A DNA stretch of 58,000 bases from Apostichopus japonicus (GCF_037975245.1 NC_092580.1:8594501-8652500), one strand, 5' to 3'. Numbered from the stretch's first letter, positions 1-13,044 are shown. Notes: generated from the sequence alone by a model not told the origin. Translations and numbers: made by a program.

Positions 1-1200
1 TTTCGCCAGAACTTGTCAAGGACGATAATCAATACCACGGGAGGTTCATTTATAACTTTTCCAGACCCTGCTGTCACGACCGTAGCACAAATCCTCAAAA
101 AGCATTGGGGGAGGGCGAGGAGGGGGGGTTGCATGCACTCTGATCTGATGCTCTTACGTGCATGTTGTCGAGACTCATACATCGAAAACTTTTCTGGGCG
201 AATGGTCCTCGGAGGGGCACCAATGCCCCCAACGTCTCAGAGAGCATGTAACTCTCTAAACATTCTGCTGACGCCACTTAGTCATGTTTCTGTCTCCTCC
301 CGATTTAACTAGAAAACGCAAGCGGCAGCGATATGAGCTTAATTATCCATGTAGATGGCAAGAATACTTGTTTTTTTGGTATCAGTTAAAGGTCATTCAA
401 GGTCAGGAGAGGTCCAAATTGTGAAAGCTTGTGAGAGACACGATATCAGGAGACTCCAAATATTGATTGAAGTCCCAATTAAAGTTATTGTGTTAGCAAG
501 CCAACATAGGCCAAAACTGGCCACTGGTCTACATCAGAAACAAGAGGGTTCATGATCTCCCATAAGAAAGCTACATACCAAATCTCTGAGAAAATCTCTG
601 ACCTGGCCCCAAAACGATACGTACTCATTATTTATCAAAACGATCATGTACTCATTATGGGGAACACACATCCCAAGTATGAGCCTCATATATCTAAGTG
701 GGGGCAAGTTATCGTGTTAACAAGCCAGGCATCACACACACACACACACACACATACACACACACTGACATGACTGCATAGATTCCTCAACTGGAGTCAA
801 GGAATGAAAACAATTAGTGCAGGATATATTCATAGATTCAACAATTTTGGACCATTATCAAGCATTAAATTAAAATATGAGCATAATCACTACCTTTCTT
901 TTATAACAAATTACATTATATGGAACTGACAGTCGTATATTCTGACTGGCCTATTGTAACACCTGTAATAGGGTTTGCCTTTCATAAAATATAAGAGCCA
1001 TACCACAGATATGGACAACATGCTAAAAGGATGGGTATTTTCCAACAAGATTTATTATTTATAATATGCAGGAATATAAGTAGAAAAATCAAGGTTAAGT
1101 CAACCCATTCACATGACTACCCACCTCAGTTCCCAACTCTCAAAGTTTTTTCAATCTACCTTTTTTCATTCTACAAAATGTAAATTGCGTCGCCATAATT
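1..1200. other. No gene recognised
   Basis: Non-coding. A diverged direct repeat, TTATTGTGTTAGCAAGCCA (485-503) and TTATCGTGTTAACAAGCCAG (709-728), brackets the CA microsatellite. The sequence GACGCCACTTAG at 273-284 is faintly like a hAT end. The open frames here are short and of biased composition. Confidence 0.6.
733..770. repeat. (CA)n microsatellite
   Basis: CA dinucleotide run with one CATA interruption. A second, longer CA run is at 21921-21963. Confidence 0.95.
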
Positions 1201-1204
1201 TATG

Positions 1205-1252
1205 TGGGTGAACTTTGCCCCCCCCCCCTGTGCCCCCCTGGCTGCCTCACTG
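1205..1252 (-). mobile_element. Possible hAT-like terminus with C tracts
   Basis: Reverse complement CAGTGAGGCAGCCAGGGGGG followed by G tracts, similar in style to the right end of 11756-13044. No partner end recognised. Confidence 0.3.
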
Positions 1253-1667
1253 AATGTTTATGTTCGGAATCGGAGAACAATAAGAGCAGGCCATGAAATA
1301 AATAAACCGTGTGAGTTCTGTTTACTGAAAATAATCTGTGAACCAATCATTGCACAAGCCGCCCCCCCCCCCTATCGTCCATACACACACCACCAGCAAT
1401 CCACTCATATGACATATTCTTCAATCCAGAATGTGGGAAAGTCCGTGACACTCTCCATGTACTGTGGGATGATTCTTCAAAGTCACTGAGCCAGCCACAA
1501 GCTTCATCTTTCGTAGTAAATGGCAGACGCAGAACAGCTTCAAAACAGTGTAGTGACGTTTCTTTGAAGCGACATACTCTGTGTTGATTTCCACTAAGCA
1601 ATGGAGCTGGAAGTAATGCCTGTCAAATGAAATTGTCAAGTAGTAAGAATATGTAACCACAAATATT

Positions 1668-1752
1668 TCTGGGGGTGGGGGAGGGTGTTGGGGTGGAGGA
1701 GGGTGTTGCGGTGTTGGGGACGGGGAGGGTGTTGTGGGGGGGGGGTTGTGGA
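1668..1752. repeat. G-rich minisatellite, quadruplex-prone
   Basis: Repeated GGGTGTTG and GGGGAGGG units in about 85 bp. The complementary frames give artificial Pro-rich peptides. Confidence 0.8.
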
Positions 1753-2143
1753 AATGTGAAAGGGGATGGGAGAAAAGACCAAGAGGGTGGCCCCATGGAA
1801 TGGTAAGTCATTAGTCAAGGTAGGCCTAGCTGGGTGCAATTTACAAATCAAGCCAAACAAACCAAAGGGTCAGCAACTTGAGCAAGGGCCAATTTACTCC
1901 AATGTCCTCAGACATTGCTTAGCCTAGGCCTAATTCTTACCTTGATTGAACCATCCTGTGCTGTGTCTAGCACATTAGGTTGGGCCTAACTTTAACTGTT
2001 TCAGCGTTAGCCTAGGCCTAGCTTATCAATATCAGAACAACACAGTTTGATTTTGTGATGGAATTTACCTCAAGAGCTCCTTAAGACCCGATTGACTGGG
2101 AGGAGCAGTCGCACATCATCATGGATCTCATGAAGTCATGTCT

Positions 2144-2188
2144 TAGGCCTGAGTATATTAGGCCTGAGTATATTAGCTGAGTATATTG
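2144..2188. repeat. Short tandem repeat AGGCCTGAGTATATT, about three units
   Basis: Two exact units and a truncated third (GCTGAGTATATT), in a stretch also rich in CCTAGGCCTA palindromes (1920-2030). Confidence 0.85.
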
Positions 2189-2301
2189 TTAAAGAGCTAG
2201 ACGTGAGAGCTCAAAGTCGAAGTTACAAACTTGCCGGCCTGTGACGTAATTTCATAAGCCACGCCCATGTGGCCGCGTCGAAGTGGGAAAAATAATTTCG
2301 C

Positions 2302-2706
2302 GGCCCGGTCACACTACAGCGATATTTTATCGGAATACGGTCCGATGTTTCCGATTTTAGGCCGAAGAGTGAGGTTTGTGGTAGTGAATGTAATGAATGC
2401 AGTAGAATATTCGAATACCTACTCCAAATCTGAGGGGTTCTGGAACGGACTACATTATAAAGTGACGTCACATCGAAAAACGATAACAATCGGAAGAGAA
2501 ATCGGATAGCTATCCGATAAAAGGAAACGGAGTCAATATCATAAGTTAAGAGAGGGCTATTCCACATCGGAATGGCTCAACAGATAGCAAATCAGGTCCT
2601 TTATCACTGTGGCTAGAAGACCCGAACGAAAAACTGGCTGTTTCGATTCCTCCGGGAAAATCGGATAGTATTCCGATAAAAAATCGGTATATAGTGTGGC
2701 CGGGCC
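2302..2706. mobile_element. MITE-like element with about 36-bp terminal inverted repeats
   Basis: The left end GGCCCGGTCACACTACAG and the right end, reverse-complemented, GGCCCGGCCACACTATAT continue to a shared TTTATCGGAATA. The interior repeats ATCGGATAG/CTATCCGAT palindromes (around 2500 and 2660). Target duplication is not evident (flanks TTTCGC and TTTAGT). 405 bp, non-coding; superfamily not assigned. Confidence 0.75.
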
Positions 2707-2829
2707 TTTAGTGTGATTCACTGCATTACACACGATACACTTTACCTGTTATGGGGTACTTGGATCGCTGTAAAATTTTAGTAAAAACAGATTTTTGTTC
2801 TTTTGAGGGGTATGGCGAGGGCGGGGCGA

Positions 2830-2862
2830 TGGCGAGGGCGAGGGCGAGGGCGAGGGCGAGGG
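2830..2862. repeat. (GGCGAG)n short tandem repeat
   Basis: Five to six copies of a purine-rich hexamer with two related units just upstream (2813-2829). It is G-rich enough to form a quadruplex. Confidence 0.9.
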
Positions 2863-2869
2863 ATATGGA

Positions 2870-3195
2870 CACCGAATGAATGTTATAAGAGTAAGTCGTG
2901 AATGAATTTATTTAGAATCTCAAGATACTTTTTTATATTTTTATTATCGTTTAAAGCACGTAGTATGAAAGCAACATTTCATGATTTCTATTTAACTTAA
3001 CGAATACATGAGAAGCATATAGGCTTTACGAATGCTTTAAATGAAATCTTGAAAAGTTGATGGTATATTTTTAAACGTATGTGCACGTGCCCTGGGTATG
3101 TTTACCAGAGAATATAGCGGCACCTAAACAAGTGGATAACATTACACAATAATGAATAGCACGCGTCCTGGACGTGTGTCTGGTATAAATAAATA

Positions 3196-3252
<57 letters not shown>

Positions 3253-4747
3253 TATATATAGATATATATATATATAATATATGTGAAAAATATGTAAAAT
3301 GTTTGAAATATTGACGGATATTATATGTAATGGTATCGTCTTTGAATAAAGTTTTTTCGGACGATTGAACTCATTATATTAAGTGATGAACCTATAGTAT
3401 TACATATGCCGCTAATTTATAATCGAAAGATACCAACTATCTTGTTTTCGTTCTCGTGTAATGGTTGTATGGTTGTATAGATACAAGGAAGTATATACAA
3501 TATCATAACATAATTTATATTAAAATCATATACGTAAACCTGCATATCCAATAAATTAAAATATAATACGTATTGTTGTGATCGATAAATGTAAATCATC
3601 CACCCAAAGACAAATCTGATATCCCTGGTGGAGACAAACAATATAACTTGCTGGTACGTATAAATTATAATGAAAGACAAAACAAAGGTATCATAATATC
3701 TAGTATTACGTATACGTTTTAAATGTAACGACATCATATACGTTGTATACATGACTATCAATATATGAAAGGATTCTAATTTCATGATTATCAAATGGCA
3801 TTTGTTTTCTTTATAGCGTGAGAAGAAAACCTAATCATAATGATCAATAACAGGTCCAGATTTTTCTCGAGGTGGTTGTGGTGGGAGGGGGGGGGGGCAA
3901 GAATCTGTAGATATATCTAAATTGATATCGAAATGTTATGAAAGTACATTAGAAAATATCTGTGGACAAAATGAAAACTTTTAAACAAATTCTCCTTTGA
4001 GTATCTTTTGAGCAAAATTAAACCTTTGCTGCTAACGTTTCAAGCAAGAACAAACAATGAATACAGAATAAAATAAGGAGAATATGTGCCCTGTCCACCC
4101 CCCTCCCAGGGGGTATACTGCCTCGATCCATCCCCTGATCATCAATCTATACGATAGATGTGCTTGCCTCGAACCAATTCTGAAATATTGTTAAATTGTA
4201 GCTGTTTGGGAATTGCCTAAATTTGAAGTATTCCTATTGTCCGAAAGTCATACGAAATGAATGAGCACATCTAGAAAATGATAACATGAATAAAATATGA
4301 ATGTTTACAATTTTAGTGTATCTATTTGATATCTACTTTTTATTTAGAGAGGGCGATTTGGGGGCGGGGAGGGGTTTAAAGGTAGTATTCGAGAACGTCG
4401 CACAGTAATGATGTTGTACATAGATTGCTGTAATTAGTTGTAAATAAATTTGAACACAAAATTTAAGTTAATAAGCTCCATGCATTGTACATTATGCATG
4501 CACTTTTAGCGATATAGATACAGCATCTAACGCGCATAGAATGCATTGTATCGGTGGAGTGACCTCATAGCGACGGGAAGGGGAAAACCCCGGGCTCCGG
4601 CGTCCTAAGAAGCCTTAACAAAACGGTGCACCGAGCTCATTGGGTTCAAATGTGACATGGTCAATATTGTCAAGTATAAACCGAGTCTCATTGTTCTACA
4701 GATCGGTTATGTTAAGATGATACATGTACTAATTCCATACAACGAAC
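2870..4747. other. AT-rich intergenic sequence, no gene
   Basis: Apart from the (TA)n tract and a G tract near 3885, nothing is recognised. The minus-strand frame at 3417-3794 is Tyr/Ile-rich, as expected of AT-rich DNA, and is not accepted. Confidence 0.6.
3199..3288. repeat. (TA)n microsatellite
   Basis: About 80 bp of TA repeats with two GATA-type interruptions, in a very AT-rich 1.8-kb region. Confidence 0.97.
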
Positions 4748-5257
4748 ATGTATGTATGTATGGGTGTATGTATGTATGTATGTATGTATGTATGTATGTA
4801 TGTATGTATGTATGTATGTATGTATGTATGTATGTATGTATGTATGTATGTATGTATGTATGTATGTATGTATGTATGTATGTATGTATGTATGTATGTA
4901 TGTATGTATGTATGTATGTATGTATGTATGTATGTATGTATGTATGTATGTATGTATGTATGTATGTATGTATGTATGTATGTATGTATGTATGTATGTA
5001 TGTATGTATGTATGTATGTATGTATGTATGTATGTATGTATGTATGTATGTATGTATGTATGTATGTATGTATGTATGTATGTATGTATGTATGTATGTA
5101 TGTATGTATGTATGTATGTATGTATGTATGTATGTATGTATGTATGTATGTATGTATGTATGTATGTATGTATGTATGTATGTATGTATGTATGTATGTA
5201 TGTATGTATGTATGTATGTATGTATGTATGTATGTATGTATGTATGTATGTATGTAT
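4748..5257. repeat. (ATGT)n microsatellite, about 510 bp
   Basis: An almost perfect ATGT run of about 127 units, with one GGGT interruption near 4762. Because 4 and 3 are coprime, all three forward frames stay open and give long artificial Met-Tyr-Val-Cys repeats; none is a gene. Confidence 0.99.
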
Positions 5258-6303
5258 ATTTATTTATTTATTGATTAATATCTGATCTTTTTAATGGTAG
5301 TTGAGCCTATTAAGTGTTTTGTACTTTATTTTGTTTTTGAAATTTGATTGCGGAGTCGTTCAACATTAACCAGTTTAACTGTGTAGACTTAACGATGCCC
5401 TGAGAAAGATCAGTTTGAGGTAAATACGGAATTCACTGATAGAAAAAGTGATGAATATGTGCATTCTCAAAGAGTGAATTCTTACTCTTTTGTAATTATG
5501 TCTGTATAAATAGAGCATCAGTGTACATAGTTAAATAGTTACAGATTCTATTTCAAGGTATGATCCCAAAAGTCGTGTACGGTACATGCATGTTCCTGTC
5601 TGTTAAAGAAGTAGCACTAATTTAATTCCACTTCTGGCACATTAGTTACTGTGACCTGTTCGTAAAGCGATTTTGTAAGTAACACCAAATAAGATGAACA
5701 AGTCTGTCTTGCGATGTCGAGTTAATGTGAAAGTTATACTTCATCATTCAAGAGATAAACTCGGAGAATTATAGGTTAACCGAATAATATCCAAACTTAA
5801 CTAGACAATTTTATCCATTCTTTTTACTGTTTTAAAGTATAAGCGCCGGAGCAGCCATTTTGTACGGAGGGGGGGGGGGAGTAGAATGTCATATGGTGGC
5901 GAGGAAGGGTCTTTAGAGAGGGGTGGCTTCCCCTGTGAGAAATGTCGGTATATTGGAAAGCGAAATGTTGCTCAAGATTTTGCAACTTTTGATGCAATCT
6001 AGAACAGTTTTCGACTATTTATATGTTGCACAGCACATAAATGTTATATATTTCTGCACCGTACTACATGATATTTGTAACAGATCATCAATTCCTGTCA
6101 TAATCTTAAAGGGGAATGATCACCCCGCCCCCTCCTTCCCACCACCCCTCGGCAGATATATTCCTGGTTGTGCCCCTGTTAATGGCAATGAGACACTGCA
6201 GGCTCGATTCAGAGCTACAACATGCATGCGCGTAATTGAAACTATGGAACATATCATTCTGGATGGATCCTTTGATAATTTGCAATACATGATATTTACC
6301 TTA

Positions 6304-6346
6304 AAAGGAAAAGAAAAGAAAAGAAAAGAAAAGAAAAGAAGAGAAA
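6304..6346. repeat. (AAAAG)n microsatellite
   Basis: About eight AAAAG units. They create a Lys/Arg-rich tail on an open frame at 5923-6396 that I do not accept as a gene. Confidence 0.93.
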
Positions 6347-7500
6347 AGTTAAAAGACATTCCTTTGGAGATATTTAAAGCAATAATAAGGGCATAGTGTA
6401 TACTGTATTACTAAATTAAGCTAAACTATAACTTAACGACAGGAATATATTGGAGAAGTTATAAACGAATTTGAAAAGGCAAATAAAAGTGTGTCGGGGT
6501 GGGGGGGGGGGGTATTAGCATGTGACTAATATTGAAGAAAAAAAGAACCCGAGCGATGAAATGTTGATAACCGTAATAATCAATCAACTGGTGCCAAAAA
6601 AAAAATAGTTAAACAAGAAACTAGGAGCCTGGTGTATTAGACTTGATCATTTTTTATTTCTTATTTCGTGTAGTAGGCTTCTCGAAAAGTTTACCTACAA
6701 TTGTTGACCAAGAAAGGGAGAGAGAGAGAGAGTAAGGAGAGACGGAGAGAGACAAAAAAAGAAAGATTGAGAGGTGGAGAGTGGAGACAGAGAGAGACAG
6801 TAATTAATCTTTGATGCCATCAAGACAAGTGCGTCTTCAAATATTTTACTTTCATATTGGCAACTTAACTTTCAAACTCCAGCGTGATAAGTCAAAACCT
6901 TTGATTGACGAAAGATATAAACATACAACCATTTACGTTAATTGCTATTAGCGATGATACATCCCTACCACATAAGCACACGTCTATCGTAGGTTAGCAG
7001 AAAGAAAGCAAACATAAAAACTACAACATCAAGTATGGGAGAATTTCTTAAAATGCGATATGTTTATTACCGTCTAGTATTTTGTAATTTTTAAGCAAAT
7101 TCAAATTATTCGGCTGGTTTGAACACGAAACAGTTGTACTACAGTTAAATACTAGAGTACCAATGGTATAGGTATACCACCTGTGACGGGCACAGAATTT
7201 CAAAGGTTGACGGAGAGGAGGGGAGGGGGTGGGCAGTTTACATTCCGCCATTGATTTGGTAGGGGCATGAATCTTTAATGAACGGACTGCCCAGAAAACA
7301 AAATCAAAGTGAAAGTCGTCAAATGGCACATTTTAAGTCATATTTAGACATTCAATTAAGTATAATTAGCTCTATACACAATATTGTGCTAATATACACT
7401 CTTGAATTTTTAAAATCATCCCATGATTTAACTTTTCTCACCGACTGAAGATGGAGGTGAGGGTCATGCCCCCCCCCACCGATCCACCCGTCCGCTCCCC

Positions 7501-7520
7501 ACCCCTTGCGCACGCCACTG
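7501..7520 (-). mobile_element. hAT-like terminus, single end
   Basis: Reverse complement CAGTGGCGTGCGCAAGGGGT preceded by C tracts, as in the right ends of the verified elements. No partner end or target duplication found. Confidence 0.35.
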
Positions 7521-7914
7521 CACACCACGAACAGTGTATGTACCGTACCGTATGGATCGTTGGTGAGTTTGTAAAAGGCCGGCTGGTGATAAGATATTTT
7601 TACATAACAGCTGGACAATGCTCATATCGAACTGTCCGATTCTTTAGATCGATACACATTCATGTTTGCCACGCGGATTGAAACAAAAAAATCACGGTGG
7701 CTCGTAAGATCCATTTCGTGTCCACCCCCTGCTCTATGGCTATTTCGATCCCAATTTGGGTCTCATCAGCCAGACACAATTATCTCGACATCTGTCGATT
7801 AATTTCTAAGAAAATATTTGACAAATATCTACAATATGAATTCAATAAAAGCATCACATTTCTTGTCGTCGACATGAAATATATGGCTTATAACGAAAAG
7901 AATTAAAGAAGACT

Positions 7915-10390
7915 TAGATATAACTTTAGACTTGCTTTGTCACTGTCCAAGAAGAAAGAAACTACTCAGTGCTAAGAATATATGGTTTTCAAGATAATCA
8001 CCTTTAAAATATACTAAATCGAGGCTACAATGCTCCTTTGAGGTCAATTTGGGTGATCAAATCGTCTACGCTGCGTTATTCAAATAACTCAACCAAACAT
8101 GTTTTTTGTAAACTTCATATAAACAGCAGAGAACATTAAGATGCCATTCAACACCATTTGTGTTGCATTGTTTTCATGTTATGTAATGTCAAAATAAATT
8201 GATAGTTTTCCAATCGAGTTTTGTGTTGTATCGGGAGGAACTGACCTAATTGTCTGTGTGTTTGTCTAAGTAGTCCAGTCATTTTAAATATGGCCTCTGA
8301 TGTTTAAAGTGGTCATCTCTTAAAGATTACAAGTCTCACCCCCATTTTAAATTAGACTTACTCGGGCTGCAAACAGTTTCAACCAAATTGGTGTGAACTG
8401 ATTTACATGTCAAATAACAATCAGTCAGTTACATATTATACAAACTATTAATAGGATTATACAAACATGAATCAATTTTAATTAATCCCCTTATTCCAAG
8501 ATTTAGAAATGAGTGGTTAACGAAAATTCTCAATAAATTGATCAAATAAGTAAAAATGTAAAGGGGGTTGGTTTGAGGATACGAGGGTGAAGCAATGTGG
8601 GCAATAACTCTCACCATTAACTCATATGGCTGCTTTAACTACGGACAGTTTTAACCGGGTCGATATCTTAAGCAACGGACAATTCTGTTCCCTGACGTCA
8701 CTGGGTATATTCATCTTGATCGTTCGTTGGGAAGATTCGGGATACTGTAAGATGGTATAAAGGGATCGTCTTTAAGACCTTGAAAGATAACTTTAGGGAG
8801 AATTTTTTGTCTTGATAAAAAAAAAAGAGAGAGTGCTGACAGTGTTTCAATATACTACTCCGGTTTTCAAGATCTTAAGCATTAAAATATGCTAAATCTC
8901 TGGAAAGCTATTTGAAGGCTAACATTGATGATGACGTCACTTCCTCATTGCATATCTAAAGGTTAAGGTTAATCAACTCTTCTATCAATTGTAAAAATTC
9001 AGCCAAAAACATAATGTTCTTATTAATATCATATAAACAACAGAGAGCATCGTAGGGTGACATTGTGCACCATCTGACACATTTGTATATGCATTGTTAA
9101 CATGTCATGTGAGGGCCATACAAAAAGCTAGCAAATTTATTTTACAGCAAATGATAATAATGGATGCAAATGAGCCTCACATATTAGTGTCCATGTGCTT
9201 AATGAATTTTCGTCGTTATATAGTCATCAATTGAATGCGTGATACGTGTTACCGGAAGCCGATTACTAAAACGCTAAACGTTCACTGTGAATTCTGGACT
9301 GCTCATATAGCGTAAACATCTTGTCGTACAGGTTTCAGTAATATATGAAAGCAAATGCACCACTTGAATGGCATTAATCTCTATATATTGTTATAAACTT
9401 GTTTCGAATAAAGAAGATGTGGTTCGTCAATGAGTATCGATAAAGTCCATTAGTGTGTTACGTGTTGGATATACGGGGACTACTTGGTATTCCAGTAATG
9501 GCAGTTTTCTTCATCTATTCATTGTTCATCAGAACGTAGTCCATTGACTTGTAAAACAAATAGAATAAAGAACAAGGTATCGGATAATATTCTTCCCAGA
9601 TCAAACTAGTTTTATCCTGAGACGTGTACAACGAACAGATAGACCGAAGAGTTGAAGACATCCCCGAAGATCATATGTAGTATCTGTTCCCTTTCGAGGG
9701 GAATGATGATACACACCTGGCGATGATCACACAGTCACAGTCTCGATGCAAGGGGACTGGGGTTGAGAGCGGATCAGACGTTCGGTAGTTTGGTTTTCGT
9801 GCCCAGGTTCTTTCGTGTGTGACTTTTCTTAAAAAGTATCCCCGGTATTCAATCATGGGAGAATTATCGACAAATAGATATTGCTGTAACTTGATAATTC
9901 ACTTAAATAATTAAATAATGAATAGGGCAGAATTTTAGTCTTGATATGTTATAATAAAAAGAAAACAGACAACTTTGAGTCCAATCATGTTTCTGTAGCT
10001 GTTCCAGTATTTTTCAAGATAGTATCGTTAAATATACTTAATTTCTGGAATATTCGTTTAGGCTTACTTGATGGTGACGTCGGCTCCTCACTGCAGTTCT
10101 TATAGTTAATGTTAATCCGTTGTTTTTGAGGTCAACCAGAATAAATTTGTTAATCTTCATATAACCACAGAGCACCCTTGGATGGCATTTAACATCATTT
10201 GTCCTTAACAAATTTTTAATAATTTATAAACATGTCATTTGAGACCATATAATCTTAATTTCTCCCATTGAGTTTAGTAGTGCAGCCGAGGAACTAGTCT
10301 GATGAGCTGTGTACTAAACTAAAAGGTCCAGTCACTTTAACTAGTGAACCTCAACGGTTCATATTGACACTGGTCTACTTTGGTTTTCTT
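7915..10390. repeat. Three diverged tandem copies of a non-coding segment
   Basis: Ordered similar blocks recur at 7915-8330, 8760-9135 and 9895-10345: a TCAAGATA/ATATACTAAAT block, a GATGACGTCA-like block (8930 and 10075), CATATAAACAACAGAGAGCA-like (8120, 9035 and 10155), CATGTCATGTGAGG-like (8185, 9100 and 10230), then GTCCAGTCA (8272 and 10326; not in the middle copy). No open frame is conserved across the copies. Origin unknown. Confidence 0.6.
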
Positions 10391-11185
10391 GCAAAAGTGA
10401 TATAAATTGAATTCTATGTATATTAAAATGTTATCTTATGGTCTTGCTGGCTTGTATGTCTCTGGCATTGCAACGAATATAATGCTTGTTTTGGTGTAGG
10501 TAGTGTAAATCTTTGCCAACACATTTATGTCAAACAATGAGTTTAATTAAGTTCATGCAAACTTGCAAACTTGTGAACCGCATGACTGTTTGAATATTTT
10601 GCTTGGCTTACCACAAATAACCCATTACAATAACATTCATTCCACCTTCAGAGTGACAAGAAAAAACAAACGGTTTTTAAGAAATTCGATGGCGCTAGTT
10701 TGAAACAAGGTGTTTTTTAATATAAAATAATTATATGGCCCTTAGAAGCATCCGTAGATTCATTTTTAGGAGAATAGCGCCTCATCAGGCCACGTATTCA
10801 GTGGACGGTGTCTGCAATCATGCCGGTCGCAGTGAGTGTCCCCACCTCTGGCCAAGGCAAGGATTCACGCACGCCACCTAGTACGCTTCTGGTCGATTTG
10901 ACCGACCCTCTGCGCATCCTCCCGGGTTCTTTTGCGACAACAAGGGAGACATGGTACGGGATCCTAGGCCACAAAAAAGCACCATGCCACAACTGAGGTA
11001 TTATCGCCAGAGGCCTGTCTTGAACCCTTGCCCGATTTACACGACCGACGAGGAATGAGTCTTTCGTCACTCTCTATAGCATCGGCCATCACATCAGCTA
11101 GTAAATTATATGGTCGAATTAATATATCAAGACTTCAGCGTGAACTGCTGAAAGAGAAAAAGAATGTTTAAACGTGTGTAATCAT

Positions 11186-11250
11186 TGATGGAGTCGAACT
11201 CAGTTCATCAGGTGACCAGTCCACTGCTCTACCCTCTGAACCATTTGACG
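11186..11250 (-). repeat. tRNA-like sequence, probably a SINE head
   Basis: On the minus strand GGTAGAGCAGTGGACTGG follows a box A-like GGTTCAGAGG, and GAGTTCGACTCC matches box B. The arms do not close into a complete tRNA cloverleaf, so a tRNA-derived repeat is more likely than a functional tRNA gene. Confidence 0.45.
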
Positions 11251-11755
11251 AATTAACTTACTAAGAGTTTAAATTGGTATTGTTGGTTGGATACAATCTA
11301 TTGGTAACAGTGAACGACACTGCCTTCAACGAAATCTATATTCATCCTGATTTACTCTCATTGGAACAACTGATCTGAATATCTTTATTTACACGAAGCT
11401 CACGCTTGTCTTTGTTTACATTGCAGCAAGCAGTAAGAATGTCGTTTCCTTCCAAGACGTAAATGTATAATAGGCTTATGCCCAGGTACTATCGATGACT
11501 CCGAAACAAGCAGTAAAAGAAAAACGGATTCCGTGAAATCTTCTTATTCACAAACTGAGCTTGCTTAAGATTATGCTCGCAAGAGAGTTCTTGCTGCAAG
11601 GTGTCTCCCTTTACAACTATATTCTATGCAGACGATCATAAACTGGGATTAAGCCTATTCACATTTCAAGACCTTTTTTAAACGAGAAAGGAACAATACT
11701 TATTAAGTCAAACACGTTAACTGCATGTGACTAATCTTATATAGGGATCTGAATG

Positions 11756-13044
11756 CAGTGGCGTCGCCAAGGGGGGGCCAGGGGGGGCACGTGCCCCCCT
11801 GGAAAACCTAGTGCCCCCCGGGTGCCCCCCATCTGAGATTTGGGTTGGTAAAAAAATATATATATATTTTGTTATATTCAACTCCCATCATCTGAGTTGG
11901 TATTTCATAAGGACAAAGAAGCACAGTAATTCGTATTTTCTTCAAATGAGCTGCGAAAAAATTAACAAGTTTACCCTTGAACGTCGGGTATCGAAGTCGT
12001 AACCCGCGCCATCACAACAGGTGTCGATATTTACATTGAATGTGTCAGTGCTCACGCCATACCAGCGGATATACAAGTCCGCTTCGCGAGCTACATGACT
12101 GTGAGAAGGGAGGGTACTGCAATATGTTGCCTTGGTCTGAGGTTGACAGGTTAGGAGCTGACGAAATGTGAGAATGTGAGGGTCCGCAGGCACCATACTT
12201 GCCTATATTTGTGGACCCATATATTAACCCTGTTGTGTAAGGGGTGCAGAGGTCATTTGAGGTCAGATGCTTATAGGAACAAATGGCGAATGTTCACACC
12301 TGCATACTGAGCCATACTCGATGTGTGATCAAACTTTGGATTGCATGGTGAGATCCCTGATAGGAGCCAATAACGATGTTGGAACCTGTTACATCTTAAT
12401 AGATAATGGGCGAAAACGAAAAGGTCAAGAAAGGAGTCGGGATCATGCACACATTAATTCAACAAATGTAGCTTCTATTGATAGGGTTAGGCATAATATC
12501 GACAGCATGTGGTTCATATCCTCCGCAAAATTCTGCGCCTTGTTAAAATTATTACCTCAAAAAGAGCAATTTCTGGAGATATCTTCAGATCGAATTTAGC
12601 ATCAAATGTGGCAGCATTTTGCATCTAGCCCATCCTCCGTATGCGAAAATTTTCCAAAGGGGAGGGGGGGAGTGGCGGCGGAACCGGGGGGGCTTGGGGG
12701 CTTGCAATCTGAGAAATTGCAGGCTTGAGACCCATATTTTAGGGCTAGGTATTCGCAGCATAAAACACTCGGGAATTGCCGTTTTCGGCCATCTGGGGGT
12801 TTGAAAAACCCAAAATTTTCTTGTACGCTCCGCGCCAACCGATGGTGGCGCTCCGCTTAGATAGTCTCTACACATTAGTCCCCCCCCAATAATTTTCCCG
12901 TTCCGCCGCGCCTGGAGGGGCACCCCCTCCCCTTAGACCCCTCCCCAGGACGTTGATCCGTATCCACCTAAGTGCCCCCCCCATCAAATGCTGGTGCCCC
13001 CCCCCCCTGTGCCCCCCAGACTGAAAAGTCTGGTGACGCCACTG
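11756..13044. mobile_element. hAT-like non-autonomous element with exact 8-bp target duplication
   Basis: Terminal inverted repeats CAGTGGCGTCGCCA (11756) and, at the right end in reverse complement, CAGTGGCGTCACCA match at 13 of 14. Direct copies of TCTGAATG lie immediately outside both ends (11748-11755 and 13045-13052). The 8-bp duplication and CAGTG-type ends are hallmarks of hAT. The 1289-bp body has G/C-tract-rich ends and no transposase frame; short open frames inside are not conserved. It contains one copy (12816-12865) of a module shared with the elements at 41-47 kb. Confidence 0.85.

Larger units (their letters stand above)
5258..7900. other. No gene recognised
   Basis: Contains the AAAAG microsatellite, a GA-rich stretch (6716-6800), G tracts at 5870 and 6500, and the single hAT-like end at 7501-7520. 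Open frames are interrupted and unlike known proteins. Confidence 0.55.

Noticed and set aside
4560-4660. Possible structured RNA or tRNA fragment (GAAAACCCCGGGCTCCGG, GGGTTCAAATG)
   Set aside because: Only short GC-rich and box-B-like matches; no coherent fold or known RNA family recognised.
4748-5257. Idea that the ATGT array grew from a SINE (ACAT)n tail
   Set aside because: In that orientation a reversed SINE body should follow on the right; the sequence after 5257 shows none.
4657-5285. Three long forward open frames of Met-Tyr-Val-Cys repeats
   Set aside because: Pure product of the ATGT microsatellite, which stays open in all three forward frames.
5923-6396. 157-codon frame on the plus strand
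   Set aside because: No recognisable domain; its C-terminus is the AAAAG microsatellite and part of it is a C-rich tract, so chance is the better explanation.
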